Source of the DNA: Franconibacter pulveris DSM 19144
GTDB lineage: Bacteria > Pseudomonadota > Gammaproteobacteria > Enterobacterales > Enterobacteriaceae
Assembly (NCBI GenBank): GCA_000621185.1
Contig: KK211222.1
Coordinates: forward strand, 615,523 to 679,522
Direction of reading: 5' to 3'
DNA: 64,000 bases
Shown here one piece after another: positions 38,309 through 47,540 of this stretch (position 1 is the stretch's first letter; the number at the start of each line of letters is the position of its first letter). The notes under the pieces were generated by a model. The model worked only from the letters and a program-made list of their open reading frames with translations, was not told the origin of the DNA and searched no databases. A program made the position numbers and the translations under genes.

Positions 38309-38974
38309 TTAATGATACGTGGAGATAAGCTCCAGCACGCCGTTGATAATGAACTGCACGCCCATGCAGACCAGCAGGAACCCCATCAGCCTTGAGATAG
38401 CCTCGATGCCGCCCTTGCCTACCAGCCGCATTACGCCGCCGGAGCTGCGCAGGCAGATCCACAAAATGAGGCTCACCACGAGGAAAATCAGCGGCGGCGC
38501 GACGCTAATCACCCAGGCGGGAAACCCTTCGCCGTGGCGCACGGTGGAGGCGGAGCTGATTATCATGGCGATGGTGCCAGGGCCTGCGGTGCTCGGCATC
38601 GCCAGCGGCACAAACGCGATGCTCGCTTCAGGCTCCCGGGCCAGCTCTTCCGATTTGCTCTGCACTTCCGGCGCATGGTGCCCTTTCTGCGGCGGAAAGA
38701 GCATACGAAAGCCGATAAAGGCTACAATCAACCCGCCGGCGATACGCAGCCCCGGAATGGAAATGCCGAACGTGTCCATGACCAGCTGGCCGGCGTACCA
38801 TGCCACCATCATGATGATGAAGACATAAAACGAGGCCATTTTCGCTTCACGGTTACGCTCTTCACGGCTCATGTTGCCTGCCAGCCCAAGGAAAAGCGCG
38901 ACCGTCGTCAGCGGGTTCGCCAGCGGCAGAAGCACCACCAGCCCAAGCCCGAGCGCCTTAAATAAATCCACCAT
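38309..38974 (-). CDS. marC: MarC family integral membrane protein
   Basis: 221 residues, six membrane helices, same length as E. coli MarC. Landmarks: [77 protein letters not shown]. The function is unknown; despite its name it is not required for multiple antibiotic resistance in E. coli. GAGGAG precedes the ATG at 38974. Divergent from marRAB across the mar operator. Confidence 0.94.
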   Translation of the reverse strand: MVDLFKALGLGLVVLLPLANPLTTVALFLGLAGNMSREERNREAKMASFYVFIIMMVAWYAGQLVMDTFGISIPGLRIAGGLIVAFIGFRMLFPPQKGHHAPEVQSKSEELAREPEASIAFVPLAMPSTAGPGTIAMIISSASTVRHGEGFPAWVISVAPPLIFLVVSLILWICLRSSGGVMRLVGKGGIEAISRLMGFLLVCMGVQFIINGVLELISTYH

Positions 38975-39181
38975 GATTATTCTCCTCTTCTTCTTTTTGC
39001 AGTGTTGAGCTTGCGAAGCCACCGCAGGCCGCACCCCGTTTTCACCCGCCTGACTTCACAGCGATATTCACTGCTTAAACCTATCACAACGATACAGCAA
39101 ACCCATTAAAGCCGTGAATTTCAGTGAATAAGCCTCACTTTTCTTACGGCAGCAGCAGCAAAACGGCGACAAAATGAGTCG

Positions 39182-39280
39182 TTTTAACAGATCGTGTGAT
39201 CGGCAATTTCATTCATTTGACTTATGCTTGCCTGGGCAATAATATCTGCCGTGACTAATCTACTTGCCTGAGCAACTATC
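39182..39280 (+). promoter_or_regulatory. marRAB promoter and operator (marO)
   Basis: Nearly the E. coli arrangement. A marbox-like TTTAACAGATCGTGTGATC (39182-39200), -35 TTGACT (39217-39222), 17-bp spacer, -10 TAATAT (39240-39245). MarR site I is ATGCTTGCCTGGGCAATAAT (39224-39243), covering the promoter. Site II is TACTTGCCTGAGCAACTAT (39261-39279), directly before the GTG of marR. The marbox is the least conserved part. Confidence 0.88.
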
Positions 39281-39715
39281 GTGAAAAACACCAGCGATCT
39301 GTTTAACGACATTATCCCTCTTGGGCGTCTGATTCACATGGTGAACCAGAAGAAGGATCGCTTGCTCAACGATTATCTCTCTCCGCTGGATGTGACCGCG
39401 ACGCAATTTAAAGTGTTGTGCTCCATTCGCTGCGAAGTCTGCATCACGCCGGTAGAGCTGAAAAAAGTCTTATCCGTGGACTTAGGGGCGCTCACCCGCA
39501 TGCTGGATCGTCTGGCGTGCAAGGGCTGGATAGAGCGCCTGCCCAACCCCAATGACAAGCGCGGCGTGCTGATTAAGCTTACGCCGGAAGGCGCATCGCT
39601 GTGCGAAACCTGTCATCAACTGGTTGGGCTTAACCTGCATCAAGAATTAACAAAAAACCTGACGGCAGAAGAAGTGGCAACCCTTGAATACCTGCTCAAA
39701 AAGGTACTGCCTTAA
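39281..39715 (+). CDS. marR: multiple antibiotic resistance repressor MarR
   Basis: 144 residues, the E. coli length, with GTG start. Winged-helix dimer that binds marO and is released by salicylate-like ligands or copper-driven cysteine oxidation. The recognition region SVDLGALTRMLDRLACKGWIERLPNPNDKRG (core LGALTRMLDRLACKGW) is conserved. Cysteines at about 47, 51, 79 are kept (CSIRCEVC, LACKG), including the one involved in copper sensing. First gene of marRAB; no strong ribosome site is visible, as in E. coli. Confidence 0.96.
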   Translation: MKNTSDLFNDIIPLGRLIHMVNQKKDRLLNDYLSPLDVTATQFKVLCSIRCEVCITPVELKKVLSVDLGALTRMLDRLACKGWIERLPNPNDKRGVLIKLTPEGASLCETCHQLVGLNLHQELTKNLTAEEVATLEYLLKKVLP

Positions 39716-39733
39716 CAAAAAAGAGGTATGACG

Positions 39734-40108
39734 ATGTCCAGACGCAATAATGATGCCATTACTATTCATAGCATTTTGGACTGGATCGAAGAGAATCTGG
39801 AAACCCCGCTGTCGCTGGAGAAAGTCTCCCAGCGCTCCGGCTATTCCAAATGGCACCTGCAAAGAATGTTCAAGAAAGAGACCGGCCATTCACTCGGTCA
39901 GTACATTCGTAACCGCAAACTGACGGAAATCGCCCGTAAGCTTAAGCAGAGCAACGAGCCGATACTCTATCTGGCGGAACGCTATGGGTTTGAGTCGCAG
40001 CAGACGCTGACCCGGACGTTTAAAAACTATTTCTCCGTGCCGCCGCATAAGTATCGCGTGACTAATATGCCGGGCGAAGCGAAGTATCTGCATCCGCTAA
40101 ATCATTAA
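39734..40108 (+). CDS. marA: AraC-family transcriptional activator MarA
   Basis: 124 residues with two helix-turn-helix motifs: [21 protein letters not shown] (first 20 residues shown in part, about 30-50) and [20 protein letters not shown] (about 80-100). Both recognition helices are E. coli-like. Activates marbox promoters (acrAB, micF, sodA and others). ATG 39734 is preferred to 39728 because the AAGAGG site then has normal spacing. It lies 18 bp after marR in one transcript. Confidence 0.96.
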   Translation: MSRRNNDAITIHSILDWIEENLETPLSLEKVSQRSGYSKWHLQRMFKKETGHSLGQYIRNRKLTEIARKLKQSNEPILYLAERYGFESQQTLTRTFKNYFSVPPHKYRVTNMPGEAKYLHPLNH

Positions 40109-40172
40109 CAGCGACAGGCGTGAGCCTGCCGGTTTTAGTATCGCCGTCTGAGAAGACGTAACCGAGGAAATC

Positions 40173-40388
40173 ATGAAACGTATTGCAAGCGCTACACTGT
40201 TTTTGCTGGCGCTGGCCTCTGCTGGCGCTATGGCGGATCAAAACACCGCGCTGAGCCATAAAACGGACCGCGATGCGATGGTCCTGCCTTCCGCCACCAA
40301 CCAGTCGCCCTTTGATTTTAACCACCGGGGCGCCGGCAGTGATAAATCCGACGAGTTAGGCGTTCCCTATTACAACGCCTCTCGCTAA
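40173..40388 (+). CDS. marB: MarB, periplasmic protein of the mar operon
   Basis: 71 residues. Signal peptide to about residue 21 (SAGAMA). The C-terminal part FDFNHRGAGSDKSDELGVPYYN matches E. coli MarB; the middle is divergent. In E. coli MarB indirectly lowers marA expression from the periplasm. GAGGAAATC precedes the ATG. Last gene of the operon, followed by a terminator. Confidence 0.92.
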   Translation: MKRIASATLFLLALASAGAMADQNTALSHKTDRDAMVLPSATNQSPFDFNHRGAGSDKSDELGVPYYNASR

Positions 40389-40395
40389 ACCTCTT

Positions 40396-40420
40396 GCCCG
40401 GCTGTCGCCGGGCTTTTTTT
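40396..40420 (+). terminator. marRAB terminator
   Basis: GCCCGGC and GCCGGGC arms with a TGTC loop and seven T directly after. Starts 8 bp after the marB stop. Confidence 0.92.
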
Positions 40421-40424
40421 ATCC

Positions 40425-41318
40425 TTACGCCCGCGCCGCCCGCCGGACGCGAAAGCCGAACACATTGATGTACAGCCCCGCCATAATCAGCAACGCGCCC
40501 AGCAACTGCAAAACGCTTAGCGTTTCGCCAAGCAGCAGCGCCGCGCTGGCAAGCCCCACGACAGGCACCAACAGCGAGAGTGGCGCCACGCGCCAGGTTT
40601 CATAGCGTCCGAGCAGCGTGCCCCAGATGCCGTAGCCCACAATGGTGGCGATAAACGCCAGGTAGACCAGCGAAAGCACCGTGGTGACATCCAGCGACAC
40701 CAGGCTTTGCAGCATCACCGCCGGACCGTCGAAAATCAGGCTGGCGACGAAAAACGGGACGATGGGCACCAGCGCGCTCCAGACCACCAGCGACATGATG
40801 GCTGGCGGTTGCGGCAACTGCATAATTTTCTTGTTGAAGATATTGCCGCAGGCCCAACTCAGCGCGGCGGCGAGCGTCAGCATAAAGCCGAGCAGCGCCA
40901 CATGCTGGCCGCTCAGGCTGCCTTCAACCAGCACCAGCACGCCAAACACCGCAAGCGTTATCCCCGCCACCTGCTTCAGCTGCAGTCGCTCCCGGAAGAC
41001 AAACGCACCAAGGATGATGGTGAAGAACGCCTGCGCCTGTAATACCAGCGAAGCGAGTCCGGCAGGCATGCCGAAGTTAATGGCGCAGAAGAGAAACGCG
41101 AATTGCCCGAAGCTGATGGTCAGGCCATAGCCCAGCAGCAAAGAGAGCGGCACTTTCGGGCGCGCCACAACGAGCAGCGCAGGAAACGCCACCAGCAGAA
41201 AACGCAGCCCCGCCAGCATCAGCGGCGGCATCGAGTGCAGACCCACTTTTATTACAACGAAATTCAACCCCCATGCCACCACCACCAGCAACGCCAGCAG
41301 CCCGTCTTTACGCGTCAT
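40425..41318 (-). CDS. eamA: cysteine/O-acetylserine exporter EamA
   Basis: 297 residues, ten membrane helices in two EamA repeats. Very similar to E. coli EamA (YdeD), which exports cysteine-pathway metabolites. Landmarks: LLALLVVVAWGLNFVVIKVG at the start, LPVVGLASAALLLGE-like VVGLASAALLLGETL near the end. Same place as in E. coli, convergent with marB and sharing its terminator region. Confidence 0.93.
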   Translation of the reverse strand: MTRKDGLLALLVVVAWGLNFVVIKVGLHSMPPLMLAGLRFLLVAFPALLVVARPKVPLSLLLGYGLTISFGQFAFLFCAINFGMPAGLASLVLQAQAFFTIILGAFVFRERLQLKQVAGITLAVFGVLVLVEGSLSGQHVALLGFMLTLAAALSWACGNIFNKKIMQLPQPPAIMSLVVWSALVPIVPFFVASLIFDGPAVMLQSLVSLDVTTVLSLVYLAFIATIVGYGIWGTLLGRYETWRVAPLSLLVPVVGLASAALLLGETLSVLQLLGALLIMAGLYINVFGFRVRRAARA

Positions 41319-41526
41319 ACCCCTGCCCCTGTCTTTATTAAAATTTTGTTAATACTTCACCATACCGGAATCGGATGATGAGAGACAGATCACTAATTTA
41401 TGGGAGGCAAAAAGGCGCGGCAGAACGCGTTTTGGGGTGTACAGCCTTTAAAGCGCATGTTATTGCTTAAAAAAACGAATCATGGCTTCTGCAGCCGCTC
41501 TCTCCTCCCGTTAAAAAGATAAGAAA

Positions 41527-42720
41527 ATGCTCTCGAAAAAGAATAAATCGACCGCCACGCTGCTTTTCTCTTCTCTGTTGCTGACTATTGGACGCGGCGC
41601 CACGCTGCCCTTTATGGCGATTTATCTGTCGAAGGCTTATCAGATGTCTGTTGATGGCGTGGGTGCGGCATTGAGCCTCGCCATGACGCTTGGCGTGCTG
41701 TTCAGCTTAGGCTTCGGCGTGCTGGCGGACCGTTTTGATAAAAAGCGCTATATGCTGATAGCCATCGCGATATTTATCGCAGGCTTCGCCGCCATTCCGC
41801 TTGCGGGCAACGCCACGCTGGTGGTCCTGCTCTTTGCGACCATCAACTGCGCTTACTCGGTGTTCTCCACCGTGCTGAAAAGCTATTTTTCCGACACCCT
41901 GAGCGTGAGCGCACGGGCGCGGATTTTTTCCCTTAACTACACCTTCGTCAATATCGGCTGGACCATCGGCCCGCCGATAGCCACCTGGCTTGTGCTTTAC
42001 GGGTTGAATATGCCTTTCTGGCTGGCTGCGTTCACCGCGACGATGGCGTTAGTGATGATCCTGCTGTTTGTCCTGCGCGTCTCCTCGATGGCGGGCGCCG
42101 GCTCGGCGCCTGCGGCTGCGCCGCCGCTTTCTCTGCTGTGGCGCGACCAGCGGCTGCTCTGGTTTACCGGCTCGGCGTTTCTGGGGTCGCTGGTGGCGGG
42201 GTCGTTCGCTATCTGTATTTCCCAGTACGTTTTAACCTTTTCCGACAGCGCGCTGGCCCAGCAGGTGGTCGCCGTGGTGCTGCCCGTTAACGCCGTTCTG
42301 GTGGTTTCGCTGCAGTACTTCGTGGGCAAGCATATTCGCGCCGACAACATTCGTCGGCTGATGTTTTACGGCACGCTCTGCTTCATGCTGGGGCTGGCCG
42401 GGTTTCTCTTTTCCGGCACGTCGCTCTGGATGTGGGGGGTGGCGGCAGCCATCTTCACCGTGGGCGAAGTGATTTATGTGCCGGGCGAATACATGCTTAT
42501 CGACAATATCGCGCCGCCGGGCCTGAAAGCGGGCTATTTCTCGGTACAGTCGCTCGGCTGGCTGGGGGCGGCGTGTAATCCGCTCTTTACCGGCGTGATG
42601 CTGACCAACTTTCCCGCCTGGTCGCTGTTTGCGGCGCTGATGGTCTGCTCGTTAATCGCGTATCTGATGATGCTGAAAGGCATGCGCGTGAAGCCGGTGG
42701 GGGTAATGCAGGCGGGCTAG
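41527..42720 (+). CDS. ydeE: MFS transporter YdeE (dipeptide exporter type)
   Basis: 397 residues with twelve predicted helices. Motif A is visible as GVLADRFDKKR (about 68-78). Similar to E. coli YdeE, reported to export dipeptides, and in the same position after eamA. The N-terminal LTIGRGATLPFMAIYLSK is characteristic. The stop codon TAG shares the CTAG palindrome with the stop of the convergent toxin gene. Confidence 0.88.
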   Translation: MLSKKNKSTATLLFSSLLLTIGRGATLPFMAIYLSKAYQMSVDGVGAALSLAMTLGVLFSLGFGVLADRFDKKRYMLIAIAIFIAGFAAIPLAGNATLVVLLFATINCAYSVFSTVLKSYFSDTLSVSARARIFSLNYTFVNIGWTIGPPIATWLVLYGLNMPFWLAAFTATMALVMILLFVLRVSSMAGAGSAPAAAPPLSLLWRDQRLLWFTGSAFLGSLVAGSFAICISQYVLTFSDSALAQQVVAVVLPVNAVLVVSLQYFVGKHIRADNIRRLMFYGTLCFMLGLAGFLFSGTSLWMWGVAAAIFTVGEVIYVPGEYMLIDNIAPPGLKAGYFSVQSLGWLGAACNPLFTGVMLTNFPAWSLFAALMVCSLIAYLMMLKGMRVKPVGVMQAG

Positions 42721-42998
42721 ATCCGTTTATCAATTTGATTATAAACGGCATTACGTTCTCTTTTACCAACACTGAGTACCAGTACGGTAATGGTTTCATC
42801 CTTAACCTGATAAACCAGCCGATAGCCTGAAGCGCGTTGTTTGATTTTGTAGCAATCTTGGTAGCCATGCAGGCGGGCGGCAGGAACACGGGGATGTTCC
42901 AGCCGCTTCGCCAGCGCTTTTTTAAACTCTTCGCGGACGTTATGCCCAAGCTTCTTCCACTCCGCCAGGGCATGCACTTCAAAAAATAACTTATAAGT
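42717..42998 (-). CDS. RelE/StbE-type toxin
   Basis: 93 residues. The RelE fold is indicated by MTYKLFFEVHALAEWKKLG, ARLHGYQDCYKIKQRASGYR (the LRG...YRL pattern with basic residues) and VLVLSVGKRERNAVY. Such toxins cleave mRNA in the ribosomal A site. The start at 42998 overlaps the antitoxin gene by 8 bp, normal for coupled pairs. Key basic residues (K in YKIK, R in SGYR, R in GKRER) are kept, so it looks functional. Confidence 0.87.
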   Translation of the reverse strand, partial: TYKLFFEVHALAEWKKLGHNVREEFKKALAKRLEHPRVPAARLHGYQDCYKIKQRASGYRLVYQVKDETITVLVLSVGKRERNAVYNQIDKRI

Positions 42999-43239
42999 CA
43001 TCCAGGTTGACCTCAACCGTATCGCCGTTTTTACGCGCCTCGACAATTTTCGCCAGTTCCGCGTCTTCAGCCAGCTCCATCAAATACGCGTAGAGCGCGG
43101 GCGGCACGCAATAAAAGGCAGGCTCATTACGGTTAAGGATAACCACAGCATCACCGTCCCCTTCCTGCACCGTACCCATTGGGTTTCGCTTGAGATCGGT
43201 AATGCTGGCGGCGGTATGGGCCAGAATTCGAAAAGGCAT
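42991..43239 (-). CDS. Phd/YefM-type antitoxin (StbD-like)
   Basis: 82 residues. The N-terminal DNA-binding part reads PFRILAHTAASITDLKRNP, followed by GDAVVILNRNEPAFYCVPPALY, which are StbD hallmarks. The acidic C-terminus (TVEVNLDDL) should wrap the toxin. First gene of the two-gene operon; GAGAGTGAC lies before the ATG at 43239. An inverted repeat upstream is a likely autoregulatory site. Confidence 0.88.
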   Translation of the reverse strand: MPFRILAHTAASITDLKRNPMGTVQEGDGDAVVILNRNEPAFYCVPPALYAYLMELAEDAELAKIVEARKNGDTVEVNLDDL

Positions 43240-43249
43240 AGTCACTCTC

Positions 43250-43281
43250 CTCTTAAAGCACTCAATATAACACTTTAAGAG
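43250..43281 (-). promoter_or_regulatory. inverted repeat upstream of the antitoxin, likely operator
   Basis: CTCTTAAAG (43250-43258) and CTTTAAGAG (43273-43281) form a perfect 9-base inverted repeat with an AT-rich 14-bp spacer, starting 11 bp from the antitoxin start codon. Fits autoregulation by the antitoxin or complex. Confidence 0.6.
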
Positions 43282-43300
43282 AGGCTTCAAAAAGCACCTT

Positions 43301-43999
43301 TTAAATCGCCACCAGCCCTCTCACCCCGTCGGTTTCCATATTTTCACCCTGCCCGCGCTGGACTATCGCGCCGCGGGACATCACCAGATAGTTATCGGCA
43401 AGGCCGGCGGCGAAATCATAAAACTGCTCTACCAGCAAAATAGCCATATCGCCCCGTGAGGCGAGCTGGCGGATAACCGCGCCAATCTCTTTAATAACCG
43501 AAGGCTGGATCCCTTCGGTTGGCTCATCAAGGATTAACAGTTGCGGACGACAGGCGAGCGCGCGACCGATGGCAAGCTGCTGTTGCTGACCGCCGGAGAG
43601 ATCGCCGCCCCGGCGCTGCTTCATCTCTTTAAGCACAGGGAACAGCGCGTAAATCTCCTCCGGCACCGCTTTCGCCTGCGCGCCGTTAAAGCGCGACAGC
43701 CCCATCAGCAGGTTCTCTTCCACCGTCAGGCGCGGGAAAATCTCGCGCCCCTGCGGCACATAAGCAATGCCTGCCTGCACGCGCTGGTGCGGCTTGTATC
43801 GCGTAATGGCTTTGCCCTGCCAGTTCACCGCGCCAGTGCGCGTCGGCACGAGCCCCATCAAACATTTCAGCAGCGTGCTTTTACCCACGCCGTTGCGCCC
43901 GAGCAGGCAGGTTACTTCGCCGATACGAGCCTCAAACGAGACGCCGCGAAGGATATGGCTACCGCCGTAGTACTGGTTTATTTCACTCACTTCTAACAT
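43301..43999 (-). CDS. urtE: urea ABC transporter ATP-binding subunit UrtE
   Basis: 232-residue ABC ATPase of the branched-chain amino-acid/urea class (LivF-like). Walker A GRNGVGKSTLL (about 34-44), signature DLSGGQQQQLAIGRAL, Walker B LLILDEPTEGIQPS, and the switch His region replaced by LLVEQFYDFAAG, as usual for UrtE. Last gene of the urea operon, AAGGAG before its ATG, 9 bp after urtD. Confidence 0.93.
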   Translation of the reverse strand: MLEVSEINQYYGGSHILRGVSFEARIGEVTCLLGRNGVGKSTLLKCLMGLVPTRTGAVNWQGKAITRYKPHQRVQAGIAYVPQGREIFPRLTVEENLLMGLSRFNGAQAKAVPEEIYALFPVLKEMKQRRGGDLSGGQQQQLAIGRALACRPQLLILDEPTEGIQPSVIKEIGAVIRQLASRGDMAILLVEQFYDFAAGLADNYLVMSRGAIVQRGQGENMETDGVRGLVAI

Positions 44000-44008
44000 C
44001 GCGGCTCC

Positions 44009-44806
44009 TTAGCGTCCGAGATAGACCTCAATCACCTGCTCGTTCTGCTGCACCTCTTTGAGCGAGCCTTCCGCCAGCACCTGCCCCTGATGCAGCACCG
44101 TCACCCGGTCGGCAATGGTTTCCACAAAACCCATATCGTGCTCCACCACCATCAGCGAGTGTTTGCCGGCCAGCTCGCGAAACAGCTCCGCGGTGTATTC
44201 GGTTTCCGCATCCGTCATGCCTGCCGCGGGCTCGTCCAGCAACAGCAGGTGCGGATCCTGAATCAGCAGCATGCCGATTTCCAGAAACTGCTTCTGACCG
44301 TGGGAAAGCGCCCCCGCCTGTCGGCCCCGCTCCGCGCCAAGGCGAAGCGTGGCGAGCATGGCGTCGATACGGTCACGCTGTTCACAGCCAAGCTTTGCCC
44401 GCAGGCTCGCCCAGACCGACTTGTCGCCCTTTTGCGCAATCTCCAGGTTTTCAAACACCGTGAGCGCTTCAAACACCGTCGGCTTCTGAAATTTTCGGCC
44501 GATGCCTTTCTGCGCGATGGTGATAGGGTCGAGCGAGGTTAAATCGCTGGACTGATCGTAAATCGCCCTGCCGCTTTGCGGCCGCGTTTTCCCGGTGATG
44601 ACATCCATCAGCGTGGTTTTCCCCGCGCCGTTCGGGCCTATCACACAGCGCAGTTCCCCCACGCCGATGTTCAGCGTTAAGTTCGTCAGCGCCTGAAAAC
44701 CGTCGAAGTTGACGTTGATGTTCTCAAGCTGCAACACCGGGTCGGTCTGTTCCCGGAAGCGATCCGTCAGGTGCTGACGGGTAAAAAGCCCTTCATCCGG
44801 CTGCAT
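44009..44806 (-). CDS. urtD: urea ABC transporter ATP-binding subunit UrtD
   Basis: 265-residue ABC ATPase (LivG-like). Walker A GPNGAGKTTLMDVITGK, signature ALSHGQKQFLEIGMLL, Walker B LLLLDEPAAGMTDAETE, switch His in MVVEHDMGFVE. The ALSHGQ variant of the signature is typical of UrtD. The ATG overlaps the urtC stop by one base (TAATG), and GAGGAG precedes it. Pairs with UrtE on the UrtBC channel. Confidence 0.94.
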   Translation of the reverse strand: MQPDEGLFTRQHLTDRFREQTDPVLQLENINVNFDGFQALTNLTLNIGVGELRCVIGPNGAGKTTLMDVITGKTRPQSGRAIYDQSSDLTSLDPITIAQKGIGRKFQKPTVFEALTVFENLEIAQKGDKSVWASLRAKLGCEQRDRIDAMLATLRLGAERGRQAGALSHGQKQFLEIGMLLIQDPHLLLLDEPAAGMTDAETEYTAELFRELAGKHSLMVVEHDMGFVETIADRVTVLHQGQVLAEGSLKEVQQNEQVIEVYLGR

Positions 44807-45879
44807 TATTTTTCTCCTCTACGAAGCAAGCCAATCACCCCGCACGGCAAAAAGAGCGTGACGAGAATAAAAATCAGCCCGAGAAAGAGCTGCCAGTACT
44901 CCGGCATCAGCACGGTGAAAAAACTCTTCGCGCCGTTAACCGCCAGCGCGCCGATTACCGGCCCCACCAGCGAGCCGCGCCCGCCGAGCGCCACCCAGAT
45001 GGCGGCTTCGATAGAGTTGGTTGGCGACATCTCGCCGGGGTTGATTATCCCCACCTGTGGCACATAGAGCGCGCCCGCAAGCCCGCAGAGCACGGCGGAG
45101 AGCGTCCAGACCAGCAGCTTAAAGCCGCGCGGATCGTAGCCGCAGAACATTAGCCTGTTTTCCGCGTCGCGCACCGCCGTCAACACGCGGCCAAACTTGC
45201 TGCGCGCAAGCGTAAACCCCAACGCCAGGCTCAGCAGCAACAGCAGCACGGTGGCGATAAACAGCGCGATGCGCGTGCCGGTCGCGGTAATGGAAAAGCC
45301 AAGCAGCGTGGTGAAGCCGGTAAAGCCGTTATTGCCGCCAAAGCCGGTCTCATTGCGAAAGAACAGCAGCATGCCGGCAAAGGTCAGCGCCTGGGTCATG
45401 ATGGAGAAATAGACCCCTTTGATTTTGGAGCGAAAGGCGAACCAGCCGAAAAGCAGCGCCAGCCCGCCCGGGATGAGCACCACCAGCGCCATCGCCCAGG
45501 CAAAGTGCTGCGTACCCCACCAGAACCAGGGCAGCTCGCTCCAGGAGAGAAACGACATAAACGCAGGCAACCCTTCGCCCGCCGCCTGGCGCATCAGGTA
45601 CATGCCCATCGCATAGCCGCCGAGCGCGAAGAAAAGCCCGTGGCCGAGCGACAGCATGCCGGCGTAGCCCCAGACCAGATCCAGCGCCACCGCGACGGTG
45701 GCGTAGCAGAGCATTTTGCCAAGCAGCGTCAGCGTATAGGTGGAGAGGCTCAGCGGATGGCTTGCAGGCAGCAGCGCCAGAAATGGCAGCAACAACAGCG
45801 CCGCCAGCAGCAGGCCGCCAAGCCACAGGCTCAGGCGCGGCGCCTTACGCGCAAGTGTTAACGTAAGTGGCTGGCTCAT
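44806..45879 (-). CDS. urtC: urea ABC transporter permease UrtC
   Basis: 357-residue inner-membrane permease of the LivM type with about ten helices. Landmarks: YAGMLSLGHGLFFALGGYAMGMYLMR, NNGFTGF, VGIINPGEMSPTNSIEAAIWVALGGRGSL (substrate-channel loop ending in GGRGSLVGPVIGA). The start ATG overlaps the urtB stop by one base. Forms the channel with UrtB. Confidence 0.93.
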   Translation of the reverse strand: MSQPLTLTLARKAPRLSLWLGGLLLAALLLLPFLALLPASHPLSLSTYTLTLLGKMLCYATVAVALDLVWGYAGMLSLGHGLFFALGGYAMGMYLMRQAAGEGLPAFMSFLSWSELPWFWWGTQHFAWAMALVVLIPGGLALLFGWFAFRSKIKGVYFSIMTQALTFAGMLLFFRNETGFGGNNGFTGFTTLLGFSITATGTRIALFIATVLLLLLSLALGFTLARSKFGRVLTAVRDAENRLMFCGYDPRGFKLLVWTLSAVLCGLAGALYVPQVGIINPGEMSPTNSIEAAIWVALGGRGSLVGPVIGALAVNGAKSFFTVLMPEYWQLFLGLIFILVTLFLPCGVIGLLRRGEK

Positions 45880-47444
45880 TAGTCGATGACCCTCCCTTTC
45901 AGGGCGAACAGCCCCTGTGGACGCTTCTGAATAAACAGCACGATCAGCACCAGAATCAGGATCTTGCCAAGCACGGCGCCGGTCTGCGGTTCGAGAATTT
46001 TATTGAAGATGCCAAGGCCGAAGGCGGCGGCCACGCTGCCGGCAAGCTGGCCGACGCCGCCCAGTACCACCACCAGGAACGAGTCGATGATATACCCCTG
46101 ACCGAGCTCCGGCCCGACGTTGCCAAGCTGCGAGAGCGCCACGCCGCCGAGGCCCGCAATGCCGGAGCCAAGGCCAAAGGCCAGCATATCGACGCGCCCG
46201 GTAGGTACGCCGCAGCAGGCAGCCATGGACCGGTTTTGCGTCACCGCGCGCACGTTCATGCCAAGGCGGGTTTTGTTGAGGATGAGCCAGGTAAAGAACA
46301 GCACCAGCAGCACAAAACCAATCACCACCACGCGGTTCCAGGGCAGGATAAGGTTAGGCAACAGCTGCACGCCGCCCGAAAGCCACGCCGGGTTCGCCAC
46401 CTCGACGTTCTGCGCGCCAAAGGCCATCCGCACCAGCTGAATCAGCATCAGGCTGATGCCCCAGGTGGCGAGCAGCGTCTCCAGCGGGCGGCCATAGAGA
46501 TGGCGAATAACGGTGCGCTCAAGCATCATGCCTACCCCGGCAGTGACCAGAAAAGCGACCGGCAGAGCGAAAACCGGATAAAGAAAAAGCCACTGCGGGG
46601 CAAGCTGCGCAACGGCGTTCTGAACAAGCCAGGTGGCGTAAGCGCCGAGCATGAGCATCTCGCCGTGCGCCATGTTAATGACCCCAAGCAGGCCATACGT
46701 GATGGCAAGCCCCAGCGCCGCCAGCAGCAAAATGGAGCCGAGCGAAAGCCCCATAAACGCCTGGCCGAGCAGTTCCCCCAGCCACAGCCGGTGCTGGATG
46801 ATGCGCAGGCTTTCCGTCGCCGCGTCGCGCACGCGGGCGTCCGGCTCGTGGCTGGCGTCGGTAAAGGGTTGCAGCCGCGCCTGGGTTTCCGGGTCGGCCG
46901 ACTCTCCCAGCAGCGTGACGGCATTAAGGCGCACCGCGGCGTCGGGGCTTGCCAGCTGGAGCGCGGCAAGCGCGCTTGCCAGCGCCGATTTCACACGCGC
47001 ATCGGGTTCTGTTTTGTAGCGCGCCGCCAGCAACGGCAGCATATCAGGCGTCGCATCGCGACCCAGCGCCTGTGCGGCCCGCAATCTTTGCGTGACGTTG
47101 TCACTTACCAGTCGGTGGCTTGCCAGCGCGCCCGCTACCAGATTGCGCAGACGATTTGTCAGACGCAGCTTTTTAACCTCGCCCTGCGGCGCTTGCGCCG
47201 AACCGAGCGGCGTTAACGCATCGCCGGTTTGCGCGAAAGGGTGTTTTTCGCCATCCAGCACCACGCTCTCCTGCGCCAGCGCGGCGAGCAGCGGGATACG
47301 GGCGGCATCCGGCGCGGCGGCCCAGCGCTCCAGCAGCGCCGTTTGCTGCGAACGGCTGGCGGCGGCGAAGGCGTCGGCGTCCGCGGCGCTGGCCAGACAG
47401 GGCAGCAGCCAGACGGCCATTATCAGCCAGCGTATCAGTTTCAT
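45879..47444 (-). CDS. urtB: urea ABC transporter permease UrtB
   Basis: 521 residues. A signal-like N-terminus (LLPCLASA) and a helical, repeat-rich extracytoplasmic part (about 20-220, alternating Ala/Leu and RAAQALGRDATP-like units) precede a LivH-type permease (about 225-520). The permease has the landmarks NMAHGEMLMLGAYATW, CCGVPTGRVDMLAFGLGSGIAGLGG and DSFLVVVLGGVGQLAGS. The N-terminal extension is normal for UrtB. CAAGGAG precedes the ATG. It lies 235 bp after urtA, with a REP-like pair in between. Confidence 0.93.
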   Translation of the reverse strand: MKLIRWLIMAVWLLPCLASAADADAFAAASRSQQTALLERWAAAPDAARIPLLAALAQESVVLDGEKHPFAQTGDALTPLGSAQAPQGEVKKLRLTNRLRNLVAGALASHRLVSDNVTQRLRAAQALGRDATPDMLPLLAARYKTEPDARVKSALASALAALQLASPDAAVRLNAVTLLGESADPETQARLQPFTDASHEPDARVRDAATESLRIIQHRLWLGELLGQAFMGLSLGSILLLAALGLAITYGLLGVINMAHGEMLMLGAYATWLVQNAVAQLAPQWLFLYPVFALPVAFLVTAGVGMMLERTVIRHLYGRPLETLLATWGISLMLIQLVRMAFGAQNVEVANPAWLSGGVQLLPNLILPWNRVVVIGFVLLVLFFTWLILNKTRLGMNVRAVTQNRSMAACCGVPTGRVDMLAFGLGSGIAGLGGVALSQLGNVGPELGQGYIIDSFLVVVLGGVGQLAGSVAAAFGLGIFNKILEPQTGAVLGKILILVLIVLFIQKRPQGLFALKGRVID

Positions 47445-47540
47445 AATGGTCTCCTTGTGAGCCCGTATAACGTGCAGTGCCTGTGGTGGGCGACGCGTTG
47501 CTTACCCGTTCCATGGCGCGGCGGCGTGAAAATGGCCGTT

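Noticed and set aside
45867..47216. 449-codon open frame opposite urtB
   Set aside because: Same pattern: antisense to a clear permease gene, low-complexity Gln/His/Arg-rich product, no ribosome site.
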